This document shows positions 46,269 through 58,400 of a stretch of DNA of 64,000 nt, one piece after another (the stretch's first letter is position 1; every line of letters begins with the position of its first letter). The translations under genes and the position numbers were made by a program. Source of the stretch: Gnetum montanum. Its lineage: Eukaryota; Streptophyta; Gnetopsida; Gnetales; Gnetaceae. The notes under the pieces are model-generated. The model was not told the origin of the DNA and ran no database searches. It worked only from the letters and a program-made list of their open reading frames with translations. The DNA lies in contig MNCI01000270.1 in the NCBI GenBank assembly GCA_015680685.1, forward strand, positions 1,169,887 to 1,233,886. Direction: 5' to 3'.

Positions 46269-47156
46269 TATCTTGGTTGAAACCCAATTTTATAAAGTCT
46301 TATTTCCTTATAAACCAATATCTTTTACTTCATTGATTCAAGAACTTTTAATTCCAGCTTCTCATCATATTTACGATTCTCATTAAACTAGAAAAATTTA
46401 ACTTCATTCTCTTTGGTTAGGTGTTCTTTGATGTTGATCCACTATCATTGTTAATAGATGATTATCTTTGATAATATGAGATACTCTAAAAAGATGAATG
46501 TATTAAAATATTAAAATTGATAAGAAGATGCTTCCTTTTCTTTTTTTGACATCTTACTCAGAAAGGTGAATGTTTTTGGGGACAAATTTAGATACTATAT
46601 TTTATTGTACCATAATCTTATCTTCTATAAGCTTAGTCCCCTTTTACAAAAATTTTGATCATTCTATAATCTAAATGTTTTATACTTGCTTTCAAATAAC
46701 TATGGTGGTTTTGAGGATTTAGAGTAATAACCACTTTTAATTTGTTTGTGCACTAATAAAGTGTTTAATATAACTGTTGATACCTACTCTCAAGCTCTAA
46801 CCTTCATTAACTTTCTTAACTAAACCTATCGCATCAATGATTGAAAATTTACTTTTGATAACAACCCTATGTTTTATTAAATGAGCTTAGTTTTAGAAAC
46901 AAAATTTGGTTCTGAATACATTTCTTTTGTTTATGGTTTAATTGTAAGATCTTAAACCTAGAACCAAAATTTGGTTGCAAATCATGATTCTTTTTTGAGC
47001 AAGTTGATGTAAAATATAATCATGTAGTTCTAGCTTTACTTTAAAGTTTTTTCATTTTAATAGCTTTGTTGCTAATGTGTAGAATGATATGAGTAGAATC
47101 AAACTTTGATTGTATTCATTAGTTCTAAATAGCCCATTACTGTCGAGGCTAATGTG
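46269..47156. repeat. degenerate repeat field, left part
   Basis: AT-rich DNA with recurring imperfect palindromes of the form TAGAACCAAATTTTGGTTCTA (46893-46913, 46959-46978, 47092-47113) amid GCTTAG and GCTAATGTG words. It continues beyond element E at 57029. Origin unknown. Confidence 0.6.
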
Positions 47157-48025
47157 TGATGAGCGACAAGGTATCCCTATGCTCAACCGTACAAATACAA
47201 GCATCCACACATGATCCAGTCAAATTCGAAGGAGTAAGTGCTTACTTGCCTTTGTGGAACAAGGATGGGTTGACCAATTGTTGTCTTCCCAAGCTTACTT
47301 GTATAGCACGATTGTATGGTTAAGTAAACTTGAGGTACATGATTTTTATAGTTTTTATGTCCTAGTGTTACAAAGGGAGGAGAGAGATAACTAAGTAACT
47401 AATTTTGATTTAACTACTCAACTATGCTTTAACTAGTCCTAACACTAGCATTCGTTCTCACTTGCCATACACATCTTGAACCAGTGCAACACTACTGGGA
47501 TTACCAAACGCTAATTGTTACTGGGTTACCAAGTGTTACACGCATGCTCAAAGTGATCATACTGAGTGTGCTTACTTAGGAGAGTTGTAGGGTGAGAGAG
47601 AGAACATTAATTAACTAAGGAAAGCATTAAGTAATAGTAATTAACATTAATTAATCTATTCTGAATGCTACAAGGTTTATCACAAAGTTCATCTTTATTA
47701 TTGTACATAAGGTGTGCTCAGGTACACAATGCTTGAATAAAGATCCATTCACTTTATGACTCCTACTATGACCACTCAGAAATAATTCCTACTACGGGCA
47801 CTCAAAAATAATTGTATCTTTGGAAAGGGAAAAAGGAAAGAGTTTGAGTAAGGGACTAATACTAACTATGCAAACCAAGTGCGCCTGCCTCTTATTTATA
47901 GGCAATGAGGTAGGCTCTGATATCACATATGCGATATCACTTGGAAGGCTCTGATATCGGATACACGATATCGCGGATGTGATAGCGCATACCCAATATT
48001 GCAGGTGAAATATCACAGCTCATCA
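47157..48025 (-). repeat. 3' LTR of element E
   Basis: The 869-bp LTR runs TGATGAGCGAC to CAGCTCATCA. A reversed TATA box is at 47893-47900. The U3 array has four GATATC cores plus degenerate ones between 47918 and 48015. The polypurine tract follows at 48026-48038. Confidence 0.92.
47918..48015. promoter_or_regulatory. GATATC palindrome array in U3 (element E)
   Basis: Four perfect GATATC cores and degenerate copies (GATAGC, AATATT, AATATC) at 13-20 bp spacing, upstream of the TATA box in the element's sense. The partner LTR has an 18-bp perfect palindrome, ATATCGCGTACGCGATAT, at 56951-56968. Confidence 0.6.
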
Positions 48026-50000
48026 TACCCCCACGACTGAATGAAAACTCATCCTCGAGTTTCTTACAAAATATTGGGAAGGTATGGGATTATTGATTGA
48101 ATGAGAACTAATAGCGACAGGGAATAACAGACTCAAAGTGCCCAGTGAACAGATTGACAAACATATTACAACATTGGTGTTCATGCCCTTTGTGGTGAAC
48201 ACTGTACATAGATGACATCCAGACCCTCATTTGATAGCTTGAAGAGAGAGTAAAGAAACTGAGGCGTGTTGCTATCGACGTCGCAATTGCACCTTCTATT
48301 GTTTATCCATAACCATGCGACCGAACTTGTTCCCGGCGTAAATGCTCTAGATCCAGTCTATCCCAAGTGCTTCCTCCTATCCCAGTCCATAGTTCATGTA
48401 ATTTCCATTTGCACACACAACACAGTCACAAATGAGCAAAGATAAGTAAACCATAATGTAGTTGATACCTTGCCTTGATATAAAGCACATTGGCTAGGTT
48501 GTGGTTATGGTAGAAACTGGGTTAGAGGTTTATCATTGATAACTAACCAAGGTGTATGGGTGATAGAAGTAGTAGAATGGAAAATTTTGTGACAGGGCCC
48601 CCATGACTAAGAGCGAACCTCTAGTAGCAATAGGGTTGAAAAGTATAGGGAACAAGAAAAATGGGAAAAATAACAATGGTGATGCCAATAAAATGGATGT
48701 CATGGATGGGGATGAAATGAGAAATTGATGATTGCAAGAAAAGTTTAAGGAGAAGAATTTAACAATTTAACCATAAAGAAATGTCAGTGGATCCTCCCCA
48801 AAGTAGGCTCATGCCCTTTATGCCCTGAAAAATTGACAAACCAAAGAGTCCATAGGCTCTAGGAATGACATATGGAAACAATGGTTAAAGACTGACCCAC
48901 AAGAATTTACCAAAGAATAACAATGCATCAACGAAGAGATAGACTAATCATAAAATTGGCAATGAGATGGAAAATGGGAAGAAAGATGGAGAGTAGAAAA
49001 TGGAATGGAATCCCAAGAGCAAGGTTGTGTAAAGTTCCTTCTGTATTTTATGGTTAAGGTGACTGAGTAGAAGTCATTCAAAATCTGAACTCAAACCAAC
49101 CACATTCAGTGACCTTGCATCAATACACTTGGCCAATCCATCCCCTTGAAGCAACAAGAATGCTTTCCCAAAGAGTCACCACCATTCCAAGGAGAGCGAG
49201 ATGGAGAAGTAGGAAGAGAGAAAGGGCCTTAGTTAGAGGGAACCTTCAGGCATGGGTAACATGTCTTTCCAGTGCCATAACTAGTGCTTGTAGCCCAAAT
49301 TTCTTTATTATGTCTAAGGGATGTGCTTTGAATTATCACCAATTTTTTTTTTGCGTGAGAACCACACCATGCAAAGACTTATTTGATTTATTTGACTTCT
49401 TGATGTTTGGTTATTGACGGAATGGCAGAGAACCCATGAAAAGCATCCAAGTACCCAAGAGAATAGCCAACACACATGCATCAAATCCCGTTGAAGTCAC
49501 ACCCTTTTCAACCATTGAATCCTTCCTCAGTTTGAAGAATATGAAGCCACCAATTCATTAATAAGTTTATTTAGAAAAAGGGACAGTATAGTTCCAAGAC
49601 CAAGGGAGACCATAGAGTTGAACAGAGGAATGGACGGTGTGGACTCATTGCCTGTTTTATTAGAAGAACCATATCATAACCAACATTGAAAATAAAAGGT
49701 AAAAACCCAATATTAACAATCAACACCATTATAGTACAATCCACCATCATGAGCACTTATTGTATGATGAATGAAAGTAAATCAAACAAAGAAATAGGAA
49801 AAAAATGTGAATGATGGTGTAAATCAAAAAATAAATAAAATTGAAAACAAATGTGTAAAACAAAAATACAAAAAAAAGGAGAGTTGAGGGCTTAGAATGG
49901 TTAGCATTGGTGGCCATCTCCCCCATGACTGAGTTGGAAGGAGGAGATTTAAAATAATGAGTAAGGTTGTCGACCAATAGAGGTAGTATTGGTACTAACT
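48026..50000 (-). other. 3' non-coding region of element E
   Basis: Three polypurine-like motifs on the minus strand: at the LTR (48026-48038), at 48598-48608 and at 49918-49930. Other landmarks are the GGATCCTCCCCAAAGTAGGC block near 48790, one ACCACACCATGC copy (49362-49375) and an A-rich tract (49780-49880). A short minus-strand ORF (49977-49747) resembles one in segment C. Confidence 0.75.
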
Positions 50001-51100
50001 ATTTTAAGCTCATGGAAACGTTTGGTTTATTGGATGTTAACCAATAATTTCTTATCCGAGCTCTCAAGTCTGTAAATCATCATGGCCCTTGAAGGAAAAG
50101 TTGCATAAATAATATAAGATTCCAGTACATAACCTAATATCCTAGTTGATATTTAACTTTCCTAATTTTTAGGTCATGATGTCATTTATTAAAAGCCTTG
50201 TGCAATTCATTAGATGATAGGGTCACTAGTTGATTCTCATATAGCAAAGTTAAGGTTCATTGGCCCTTCTTTTTGTGCTAGATCAAGGTCAAGGTTGAGA
50301 TCACACGCCATAGATAGTGTATGAAGTTTTACTTGAATGGAAAGTGTTGGAAGTTTCCTATACACTAACTCATAGGGAGAGTAGCCTATAGGAAGTTTCC
50401 ATGTGCAGAGGTATGCCCAAAGAGCATCATTCAATTTGGTGCTCCAATCTCTCTTATACTTGCTAATAGTTCTTGTCAATATTTTCATAATCTCCCTATT
50501 GGTGACCTTAGCTTGACCGTTCGCTTGAGGGTTGAATGGAGTAGTCAGTTTGTGTTCAACCCATAAGCATTGCATCAACTTCGAAAACGTTGCACCTATA
50601 AAATGTGTGTCATTGTCAGAAATAAGTGCACGAGGCATGCCAAACCTGTTTACAATTTGTTGTTGAAAAAATCATGTAGCTATAGATGATGTACAATCCT
50701 TAACAACGGCTGCTTCTACCCATTTTGTAAAGTAGTCAATAGCAACAATGATGTAAGCTTTCCCATTGGACATTGGTGTAATGGACCCCATAAAATAAAT
50801 TTCCCATATGTTGAAGGGCTCTAAAGGTTGAATCCCTTGTTGTGGACCCTCCATTCTAGCACTCACAAGATTGGATGAAATGATGGGCATCCCAAAATAA
50901 TGTAGGCCAATAATATCTTGCAAGTAGGATTTTAATGGTTGTTCGTCTCTTGGCATAATGACCCCCACAAGAACCCTCATGAGCATCTTGGAGAACTCGC
51001 AGTTGATTTATATCGAGAACGCACCATCGCACCAAGCCATTGAGACATACTTTATAAAGTTTCCCATTGATCTCCATAAAATACTTGGCTCAGTGAAGGA
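50001..51100 (-). pseudogene. integrase and pol tail (element E)
   Basis: The minus strand from about 51077 reads MEINGKLYKVCLNGLVRW and the HHCC finger (HEGSCGGHY...QSCEC). The core has WEIYFMGSITP, where the first catalytic Asp is Tyr, then a normal ISDNDTHF with the second Asp, and, 35 residues later, Lys in NGQAKVTNRE where the catalytic Glu should be. The terminal part has AYLCTWKLPIGYSPYELVY and LDLDLAQKEGP, and ends near 50000. Frameshifts lie at about 50860 and 50650. Catalysis is ruled out. Confidence 0.85.
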
Positions 51101-51269
51101 ACTGTTATTTCTTTTTAGTGTCCAACTCTTGTGGTGTTTGTTGTGTAAGGAGATAGGTGAGAATACCACTATACCAGTTTGTTTTTGTGGTCAACTGATT
51201 AGTTACTACACCTGCAAAGAGGATTTCATCAGGGAAGTAATCAAAAATTGGGTATTTATCCTCTTTGTT

Positions 51270-51780
51270 GTCCCGTTGCAACTGAGATAAATGATCAACA
51301 ACTACGTTCTTGGTGCCTTTTCAATCAATCATTGTAAGATCAAACTCTTGTAAGATTACAAGCCATTATATGATGCGAGGGCTCATCGTTGGTTTATTCA
51401 TTAGGAACCTTATTACACTATGATTTGTGTGCATGAATACCTTATAGCCCAAGACATAGTTCCTAAATTTTTCTAGTCCAAACACTACAACCATTAATTC
51501 TTTCTCTATTGTAGTGTAGTTAAGTTATGCACCAACAATACTCCTACTTGCACAGTGGATGTAAGAAGGAGATTTTTGATCATCTAACTATGTAAGTACA
51601 GCTTCTAAAGTATAGTTGGACGCATCAGTCATTATGTGGAATGGTCTAGACTAGTCAGGAGCTTGTAGAATGGGTGTTTCTATGAGCTTCTATTTTAAAG
51701 TTTGGAAAGCTAGTTCACATTCCCTGGTCCATTCGAAAGGTACATCCTTTTTCATTAGTTCAACCAAGGTTTTAAAAACT
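51270..51780 (-). pseudogene. RNase H-like domain (element E)
   Basis: No long ORF survives, but minus-strand fragments match segment C position by position: an FHIMTDASNYTLEAVL-like block near 51600-51650, a TTIEKELMVVVF-like block near 51490 and HTNHSVIRFLMNK-like near 51400. This domain would degrade the RNA strand during reverse transcription. Confidence 0.6.
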
Positions 51781-52049
51781 TTGAAAATTTCTCAATAAAC
51801 CTTCTATAGTAGCCAGTGTGTCCAAGGAATGACTGGATATCTTTTACAGTTTTAGGTTATTAATTGATTCCTTGGATAACTTTGATCTTTTTGGGGTCTA
51901 CCTCTATCCTTGTTTAGGAAATATTATGCCCTAATACGACACCTTCTTGGACCATTAAATGGATTTTTTACTAGTTGAGCCTTAACTTGGTTTCTACACA
52001 TCACTTTAGTACTTGCTTTAACTGGTCCAAGGCTTGATCAAAGTTTGCT

Positions 52050-52510
52050 TCGTAAGTGGAAAAGTCGTCTAGGAAGACTTCCACACCATTTCCAATCTAT
52101 TGCTGGAATATGCTTAGAACTTATCATTGAAACGTTGTAGAGGCATTGCATAAGCCAAATGACATCTATTTGTATGCAAATTTTCCCCAAGGACTAGTGA
52201 ACATAGTCTTGGCTTGGTCTTCTGAGGCTATTTATATTTGGTTGTACCCATTGTACCCATCTAGAAAACTATAGTAGCGATGCCCTGCAATGGTGTCTAC
52301 GACTTGGTCGATGAATAGCAATGGAAAGTGGTCTTTGAGTGTTGCCATATTTAGTAGCCTAAAATTTACACACACCCTCCATTTACCTCCCTTTTTGGGC
52401 ACAATAACTAAGGGACTAACCCATTCACTATCAGCAATGGGGTATATGAACCCAACTTTTAGAAGCTGTTCGATTTCTTCCTTAACCACTTGCTTAAGCT
52501 TTGGGTTCAA
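52050..52510 (-). pseudogene. reverse transcriptase (element E)
   Basis: The ORF at 52510-52232 reads VVKEEIEQLLKVGFIYPI, WVSPLVIVPKKGGKWRVCVN, HFPLLFIDQVVDTIAGHRYY and SFLDGYNGYNQI, the fingers and palm start of a Ty3/gypsy RT. Beyond a frame break the catalytic box EVFLDDF is at 52083-52059. Both catalytic Asp residues of the box are present, but stops divide the domain. Confidence 0.88.
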
Positions 52511-52779
52511 CTACCTCTGCAGTTGTTGTTGAGGCTTCATGGAGGGGTCGATGTAAATTCTGTGCTAGCATATCCTAAGATCTATTCTGGTTAATTCGGG
52601 ATATGACCAAGCAAAGGCTTTCGACCATTTTTTTATCACCTTTAGTAGTCTCTCTTTCTGTTGAGGAGTGAGCTTCATGTTAATAATTATTGGTTTTCTA
52701 TTCTTGAGAAACATGTACTCCATACTGGTGGGCAACAGTTTTAACTCAAGGGGCTCCTACTTAAACTTATTAGGGATTT

Positions 52780-53540
52780 CCAACTTCCCCCAGTTGATAT
52801 TTTCAATGTCAAGACTTGGAAGTTGGTGATGGACTTACTCTAATGTGTCTATGCTATCGATGTAAGCGCAAGTCAAACCCTCAGTTGGTTCCATGCATAT
52901 AGTTGAATTACTCTCTTGATCAACTGTCAGCCACTAGGTGTCTTCTTGTTTTGTGGCTGCTACATACATGCATATTTGTATATTAGTCACTTGTGCACAT
53001 TGATTGCATGCAGGCAATGTTAAACATTGTAAAAACCATGCCTTCTGCACACAATTACACCCTGTGTTACTATGTGCGATGCATGGAACTTTCTTCTTCT
53101 CGATCTTTCCAAATATATTTTCCTTTGATATTTCTAGGGAAAGATCACGAAGTCCTAGGTGCACATCAATTGTGCTTAGCCATGCTCTTTCCATTATGAT
53201 TGGGAAGTCCCCCTTACTGTTGTTCACTTGAATTACTAGGAAGTCAGTTGGATATGACCACCCACAAATAGTGGTGATAATGTCCTCCACTAGCCCTAGT
53301 GGGATAGTGATGGACTAGTTGGCCAAGTCTAAATGAATGTTACTCTTTTTTACTGGAGGTAGGTTCTAGCTTTATACATTTCTTGAGAGATTAGGTTGAC
53401 ACTGGAACCTGAATCTAAAAGAGCCTTGTATGGTTCATTCCCAATGATTTGTAAATATATAATAGGAATTCTAGGATCAGAAAATTTCCTAGGAAGATGG
53501 TTGACCTTAATCCAATCGGTGATGGCATGAGTTAACATGA
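52780..53540 (-). pseudogene. protease and pre-RT segment (element E)
   Basis: The minus-strand ORF 53622-53350 contains KALLDSGSSVNLISQEMYKA, a retropepsin site with intact Asp-Ser-Gly, preceded by TVMLTHAITDWIKVNHLP. After a frameshift the ORF 53290-52934 holds EDIITTICGWSYPTDFLVIQV and AHSNTGCNCV, conserved in A and C. The part near 52800 encodes the LGKLEIPNKFK-like block that in element A is fused to the pol end. Confidence 0.82.
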
Positions 53541-53599
53541 CCGTATGCGTTGGATGCGATGTTTGTCCTAAAGGGAGTTCCAAAGTTTTGATTGGTAAT

Positions 53600-56072
53600 G
53601 AGGCATCTAAAGGATTAGCCACTTATGGTTGCAAGGGCTTAGTTGGACTATTGGTTTTGAAGAAAGGTCTTTTCTTTATGCGGTTGTTAGAGCCAACAGT
53701 ATATTAAGAGTTAACAGCCCTTGTAGTGTTACGTTGCTGCGGTTGGGCAGGGAGTTCACCCTACATAGCTGGAGCATGTGGTAATGGAGATATGGGTGGA
53801 AGAGGTGCAACTGGATGAGAAGGATAGCATGTCTATGGAACATCACCCCTAGGAGAAGGAGTCCTATAGTACTCATGGGCTTGGTAGTAAGGTTGAGGAG
53901 TGATGTGACTAGTAGAGTCATGTGGAGAGATTAGCTATTGTACGTAACATCCATATAGGTCAGGTTATCGATAAGGATACTATTTCCATGGTGGTGGCAT
54001 TCCCCATGATTGTGGGTATTACCATTATTGATACTACTTAGTTGATTGTGGTGGACTTCCACTTGGATAATATGTTAAGGATTGGTAGAATTGTCTTGGT
54101 TTACCTTGGGGATAAGATAACCTTTGGGGTGTTTGCTTTTTGTTTAATCGTGGGTTTAGTGCATACACCCCACACTCTTGTAGATGTGAGATTAGAGGGT
54201 AACATCCTTTAGGATTGTCATATTGGCATATCTCGCATCCACTATCATTGTCTGTATCTAAATCCATAACCTCTTCGATGATGGAAACTTTGTCCTTACC
54301 CTTGTTACGTGCATATTCTGCTTCTCTCTTTTTTTTCTTTTCCCATTCACTACCTTACTCTCTAGACTCCTCTACTATTTTGAGAATAGTTTGAAATTTA
54401 TCATCTAGGGAGTCCCACATTTGCTCCACCTTTGCCAATACTTCCGATGCAAGTTTTTGAATGGGAAAAGTTTTCCTATTCACCATCTCCTTGAGTGGTG
54501 ACCCTTCTTCATCCTCACAAAATCTTACTCCCTTCTTTCGAAGGGAAGGATCTCTGTTATATTCCTTTGCACTTTCTCTTTTCTATAACTCACCTTCCTC
54601 TTTAGTAACTTACTCCAATAATCTTTGTACTTGATGGGTCCTAAGCTCAGATAGTCTTCCTTGGCATAAGTCCCAAGGGTTCTTCGCATTTCACGCCTAA
54701 GCCCATCTATGAGATGGCATAGTTGATCCCTATGCGAATAACCATGGCTAGGACAATGATGTAATAGTGCATAATATTGGCCCATGGTGGCATCCAAGGG
54801 TTCATGTCCTCTTTGATTCTAGCCTTGGATTTGCTTTCGCAGGTTGGACACTCGGGAGTACGTTTGGTACTCATCGTTGAAAAATTTTAACATGGTACTC
54901 CACCTATGAATGGATTCCAATTCTAAGGACTGGTACTAGCTTTCTTTTTCTTTAATTAGCATCCATGAAAACAAATTTAATTTTTTCCATTCATTTTCTA
55001 TGTTGTGTAAGGCACATGCATCATGAAATGCTTGTAGATGATTTTGAGGATCAACGTTGTATCCCCCTTCAAATCGTGGGATATTATTCATGTCTAATCT
55101 CTTGATCCTACTAACCTTTTGATGTCTTGTTGGGATTCTAATAGCCTTAGTTATGTCCAATAGACTTCAAGTAGCGAGTAGGGGTTCATCATGATCATCT
55201 CATCTGTGGCATCTATGATGCCCATGTTGTTCCCTACTCTCCCTTCTTTCATGATGTGTTTCTCTAGAGTTCCCTCATCCCCTTTCTTGAATATTTTATT
55301 TATGACTCCAATTTCACCTAGCCTTATCCTCATGGTATTTTTCTTTGTGACTGTGTCTAGATCCTGAAGGAGAGGGTGAAGGAGATGATGAAGGTGAAGA
55401 AGAAGGAGGACCATCACCATGTCGGTGCCTGCTTCCTTCTCTTTGGTGGTCGCAGCCTCGATTGTGGTTATGATCAAAGTATCCATCTTTGTCATGTGTT
55501 CATGTTCTTTTCTCAGACCCTTTATGTTTGTTAGTACCAGAATTTAGGTTATGGATAGTTGAGTAAAGATTCTGATACATGACCCTTTGACTGAAGCCAA
55601 TGGGAGGAACTTCATTATGTGGGCGATTGCCTAAGGTAGGTTCACCACCCTCATTTTCACTTAGGACATGTGGGACATTATGTGATAACTTTCCCTTCAT
55701 GTATTCATGACATCTCTCCTGTTGTAAATCTCTTTGATGCTATGCCTCCGTGGGTTGATACTCTCTCAAGCAATGATTATGCACAACGTACTCTACCTAT
55801 AAGTGTTGCATACCAATTTGTGTGAGATCACAACAAAGCATGCTTGGGACTGAGTGATCAAGAGGTAACACTATGTTACCTTCTAAATCTCACCAAAGTA
55901 GTTGTTCATCTTGGTGGAGGATAAAGGTAAAGTTTGGTATATACTCATTGGAATGAACATATACCACATGAAACTATTAAGAGACTAGCGGATTATCATG
56001 TGTACTACACCTCTGATTGTTCCCTGTATCAGACCTAGGTGGTGAAACACTTTCGTATGAAGAAGGAGACAT
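53600..56072 (-). pseudogene. gag (element E)
   Basis: The start is ATG at 56072-56070 (MSPSSYESVSPPRSD). Next are an EYIPNFTFIL segment, a charged region with Ser/His-rich repeats (55700-55160), the capsid core RLDMNNIPRFEGGYNVDPQNHLQAFHDACAL (55110-55020), YALLHHCPSHGYSHRDQLCHLIDGLRR (54780-54700), a CEICQYDNPKGCYP Cys cluster (54240-54200) and a Pro/Tyr-rich end (53930-53680). The Cys cluster is not a standard CCHC knuckle. Stops and shifts separate all blocks. Confidence 0.82.
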
Positions 56073-56196
56073 GATTGTCTATTTATTGTGCAATGTATTA
56101 TATATTATTATATTTTTTTCTTGTAGCCAATCCTAAGGGCTCATTCCAATGATGAGAAAGATTTCCTAAGTTCTAATTAGCGCACAAACAACAAAG

Positions 56197-56215
56197 TCTC
56201 TAGCAATGATGCTAA
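56197..56215 (-). other. decayed tRNA-Asp-type primer binding site (element E)
   Basis: The minus strand reads TTAGCATCATTGCTAGAGA beside the LTR. Compared with the tRNA-Asp-type site expected for Athila-like elements, all differences are C-to-T or G-to-A transitions, as expected from methylated-cytosine decay. Confidence 0.75.
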
Positions 56216-57028
56216 TGATGAGCGACGAAGTATCCCTATGCTCAACCATACGAATACGAGCATCCACGCATGATCCAGTCAACTAAGTGCTTACGTGCCT
56301 TTGTGGAACAAGGATGGGTTGATCAATTGTTGTCTTTGCAAGCTTACTTGTATAGCACGATTGTATGGTTAAGTAAACTTGAGGTACATGATTTTTATAG
56401 TTTTTATGTTTTTATGTCCTAGTGCTACAAAGGGAGGAGAGAGATAACTAAGTAACTAATTTTGATTTAACTACTCAACTATGCTTTAACTAGTCCTAAC
56501 ACCAGCATCCATTCTCACTTGCCGTACACATCCTGAACTAGTGCAACACTACTGGGATTACCAAACGCTAATCGTTACTAGGTTACCAAGTGTTACATGC
56601 ATGCTCAAAGCGATCATACTGAGTGTGCTTACTTAGGAGAGTTGTAGGGTGGGAGAGAGAACATTAATTAACTAAGGAAAGCATTAAGTAATAATAATTA
56701 ACATTAATTAATCTATTTTGAATACTACAAGGTTTATCACAAAGTTCATCTTTATTGCTGTACACAAGGTATGCCTAGGTACACAATGCTTGAATAAAGA
56801 TCCATTCACTTTATGACTCATATTGTGGGCACTTAGAAATAATTCTATCTCTAGAAAGGGAAAAAGGCAAGAGATTTGATAAGGGACTAAGACTAACTAT
56901 GTAAACCAAGTGCACCCACCTCTTATTTAAAAGCAATGAGGCAGTCTCTGATATCGCGTACGCGATATTACTTGGAAGGCTCCTATATCGCATACCCAAT
57001 ATCGCGAACGTGATATCGTAGCTCATCA
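56216..57028 (-). repeat. 5' LTR of element E
   Basis: The 813-bp LTR runs TGATGAGCGAC to GTAGCTCATCA. The TATA region (TTATTTAAAA at about 56942) is decayed. An 18-bp perfect palindrome (56951-56968) and two more ATATCGC-type copies follow. It is shorter than its partner through indels near 56280 and in the array. Confidence 0.92.
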
Positions 57029-58400
57029 ATGTGGATTTGATTCTTGATTATTTTTAGTCTTTGATCTATCTTATAAGCCAACTTACATGGATAGAAAGAA
57101 TGAAGTACTTTATAGTTAAGCCTTTTTGCTAGTGTATCTTATTTGTCATTGTTTCCAAAAGCTTTATTTTTAAAACTATGCTTTAGTTCTTATGGATACT
57201 ATTATTTTGGCAAAGAGCTTTGTAGAACTAGATTTTAGTTCTAAAGTATGGTTCTAAATGGTGCTTCTTCCCTTAGCTTATGTGACATAGGATGCTTTTA
57301 AAATGAAACTCCTTTTTGATAGTTTATTCCCTTTTTGAAAACTATACCAACTATTGTGGCTCAAGCTTACATGACAATAAGATTTATAGAATTAGCTTTT
57401 GTAGAACTTAATTTTGGTTTTATGTAATGGTTTTAATGGATTTTCATCTATCATCCTTTATCCACCATGGCTTTGAGTTTCTTTAGAATTGGGCCATGAC
57501 TACTGTGAACTTTGTAAAACCATTTTTTGATTCTTTTGTTGATTATTTTGAGTGGAGTTTATAAGGAAAGTTTTGCATTTTATAATCAAATTTTTGTTCT
57601 AAATGTTGATTATGTAGTACACATGGACAATGATCTTTCACCACTTTTATAGTTTGTATTGATGTAGTTTTAGCTCCATGTTTGGTTCTTTTTGCTATTC
57701 AAGCTTTATTGCTAACATGTAAGATGAGCTTAATAGAATCAAATTTCAATTCTAAGTAAAATTTTAAAATGGCATGTGGCTAATGTAATAGAGAGAAGCT
57801 TTTTTAAAGACACATGTATATGCAAAACTAAGCTTATGATCAACTCTAGTCTTTGATCTTTCTTGTATTTGTACTTATAGGCCCATGCTAATGTGGGACT
57901 AGAGCTCTTTAATAAAAGTATATTCAAGTTCTATAAATTGGGTCTACTTTCTTTCCTTTATAAATAGGCCATGCTAACCATTTTAGTTGACATGGCATTA
58001 GAGCTTAGTAGAACCAAATTTTGGTTATAAGCACTATTTCTAAACATTTCTCTTTCATCTTTAGTTGATGTATAATATGAAGTGCTTTAGAATCAAAAGC
58101 TATTTTTCTTTATAATTGTGCTTAAGCTACTGTGAGTCTCGATCTAGATGATACAATGCTTTATTGAATAGGCTTTGTAGAACTAATTTTTGATTCTAGC
58201 TAATGGTTATAATAACTTATTTCTTTAAATGAACAAAACTTTCTTTTTTAGCCAACATGGAAATAGATCATACTTATAAAACCATTTTTGGATTCCAATT
58301 ATTAATTCTAAGGGCTCTCCTCTTTACTGGACTTAGGTGCTAGTGAGCTTAGTAGAATCAAAATTAGATTATATAAGTTGTTTCTATAGCCTTATAGAGT
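57029..58400. repeat. degenerate repeat field, right part
   Basis: At least six further imperfect palindromes like AGAACCAAATTTTGGTT (57222, 57402, 57731, 58006, 58177, 58350), spaced about 170-330 bp and often preceded by GAGCTTAGT or GCTTTGT. Other words recur too (GCTAATGTG, GCTTATGTGACA). It resembles an old tandem array with units of roughly 150-200 bp. Confidence 0.6.

Larger units (their letters stand above)
47157..57028 (-). mobile_element. full-length Ty3/gypsy element E
   Basis: A 9.9-kb minus-strand element with LTRs 47157-48025 and 56216-57028. The flanking five bases are ATGTG on both sides (47152-47156, 57029-57033), a perfect target duplication. The order from the 5' end is primer site, gag, protease, RT, RNase H, integrase, a long 3' non-coding region and polypurine tract. 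All domains can be found, but stops and frameshifts break the frame and the integrase has lost two catalytic residues. The tRNA-Asp-type primer site and long 3' region point to an Athila-like lineage (inference). It interrupts a degenerate repeat field. Confidence 0.93.

Noticed and set aside
40987-46276. CTTGA/CTTGG as a target duplication for element G
   Set aside because: The 3' LTR is truncated relative to the 5' LTR, so the right end is not an integration end and the match is probably chance.
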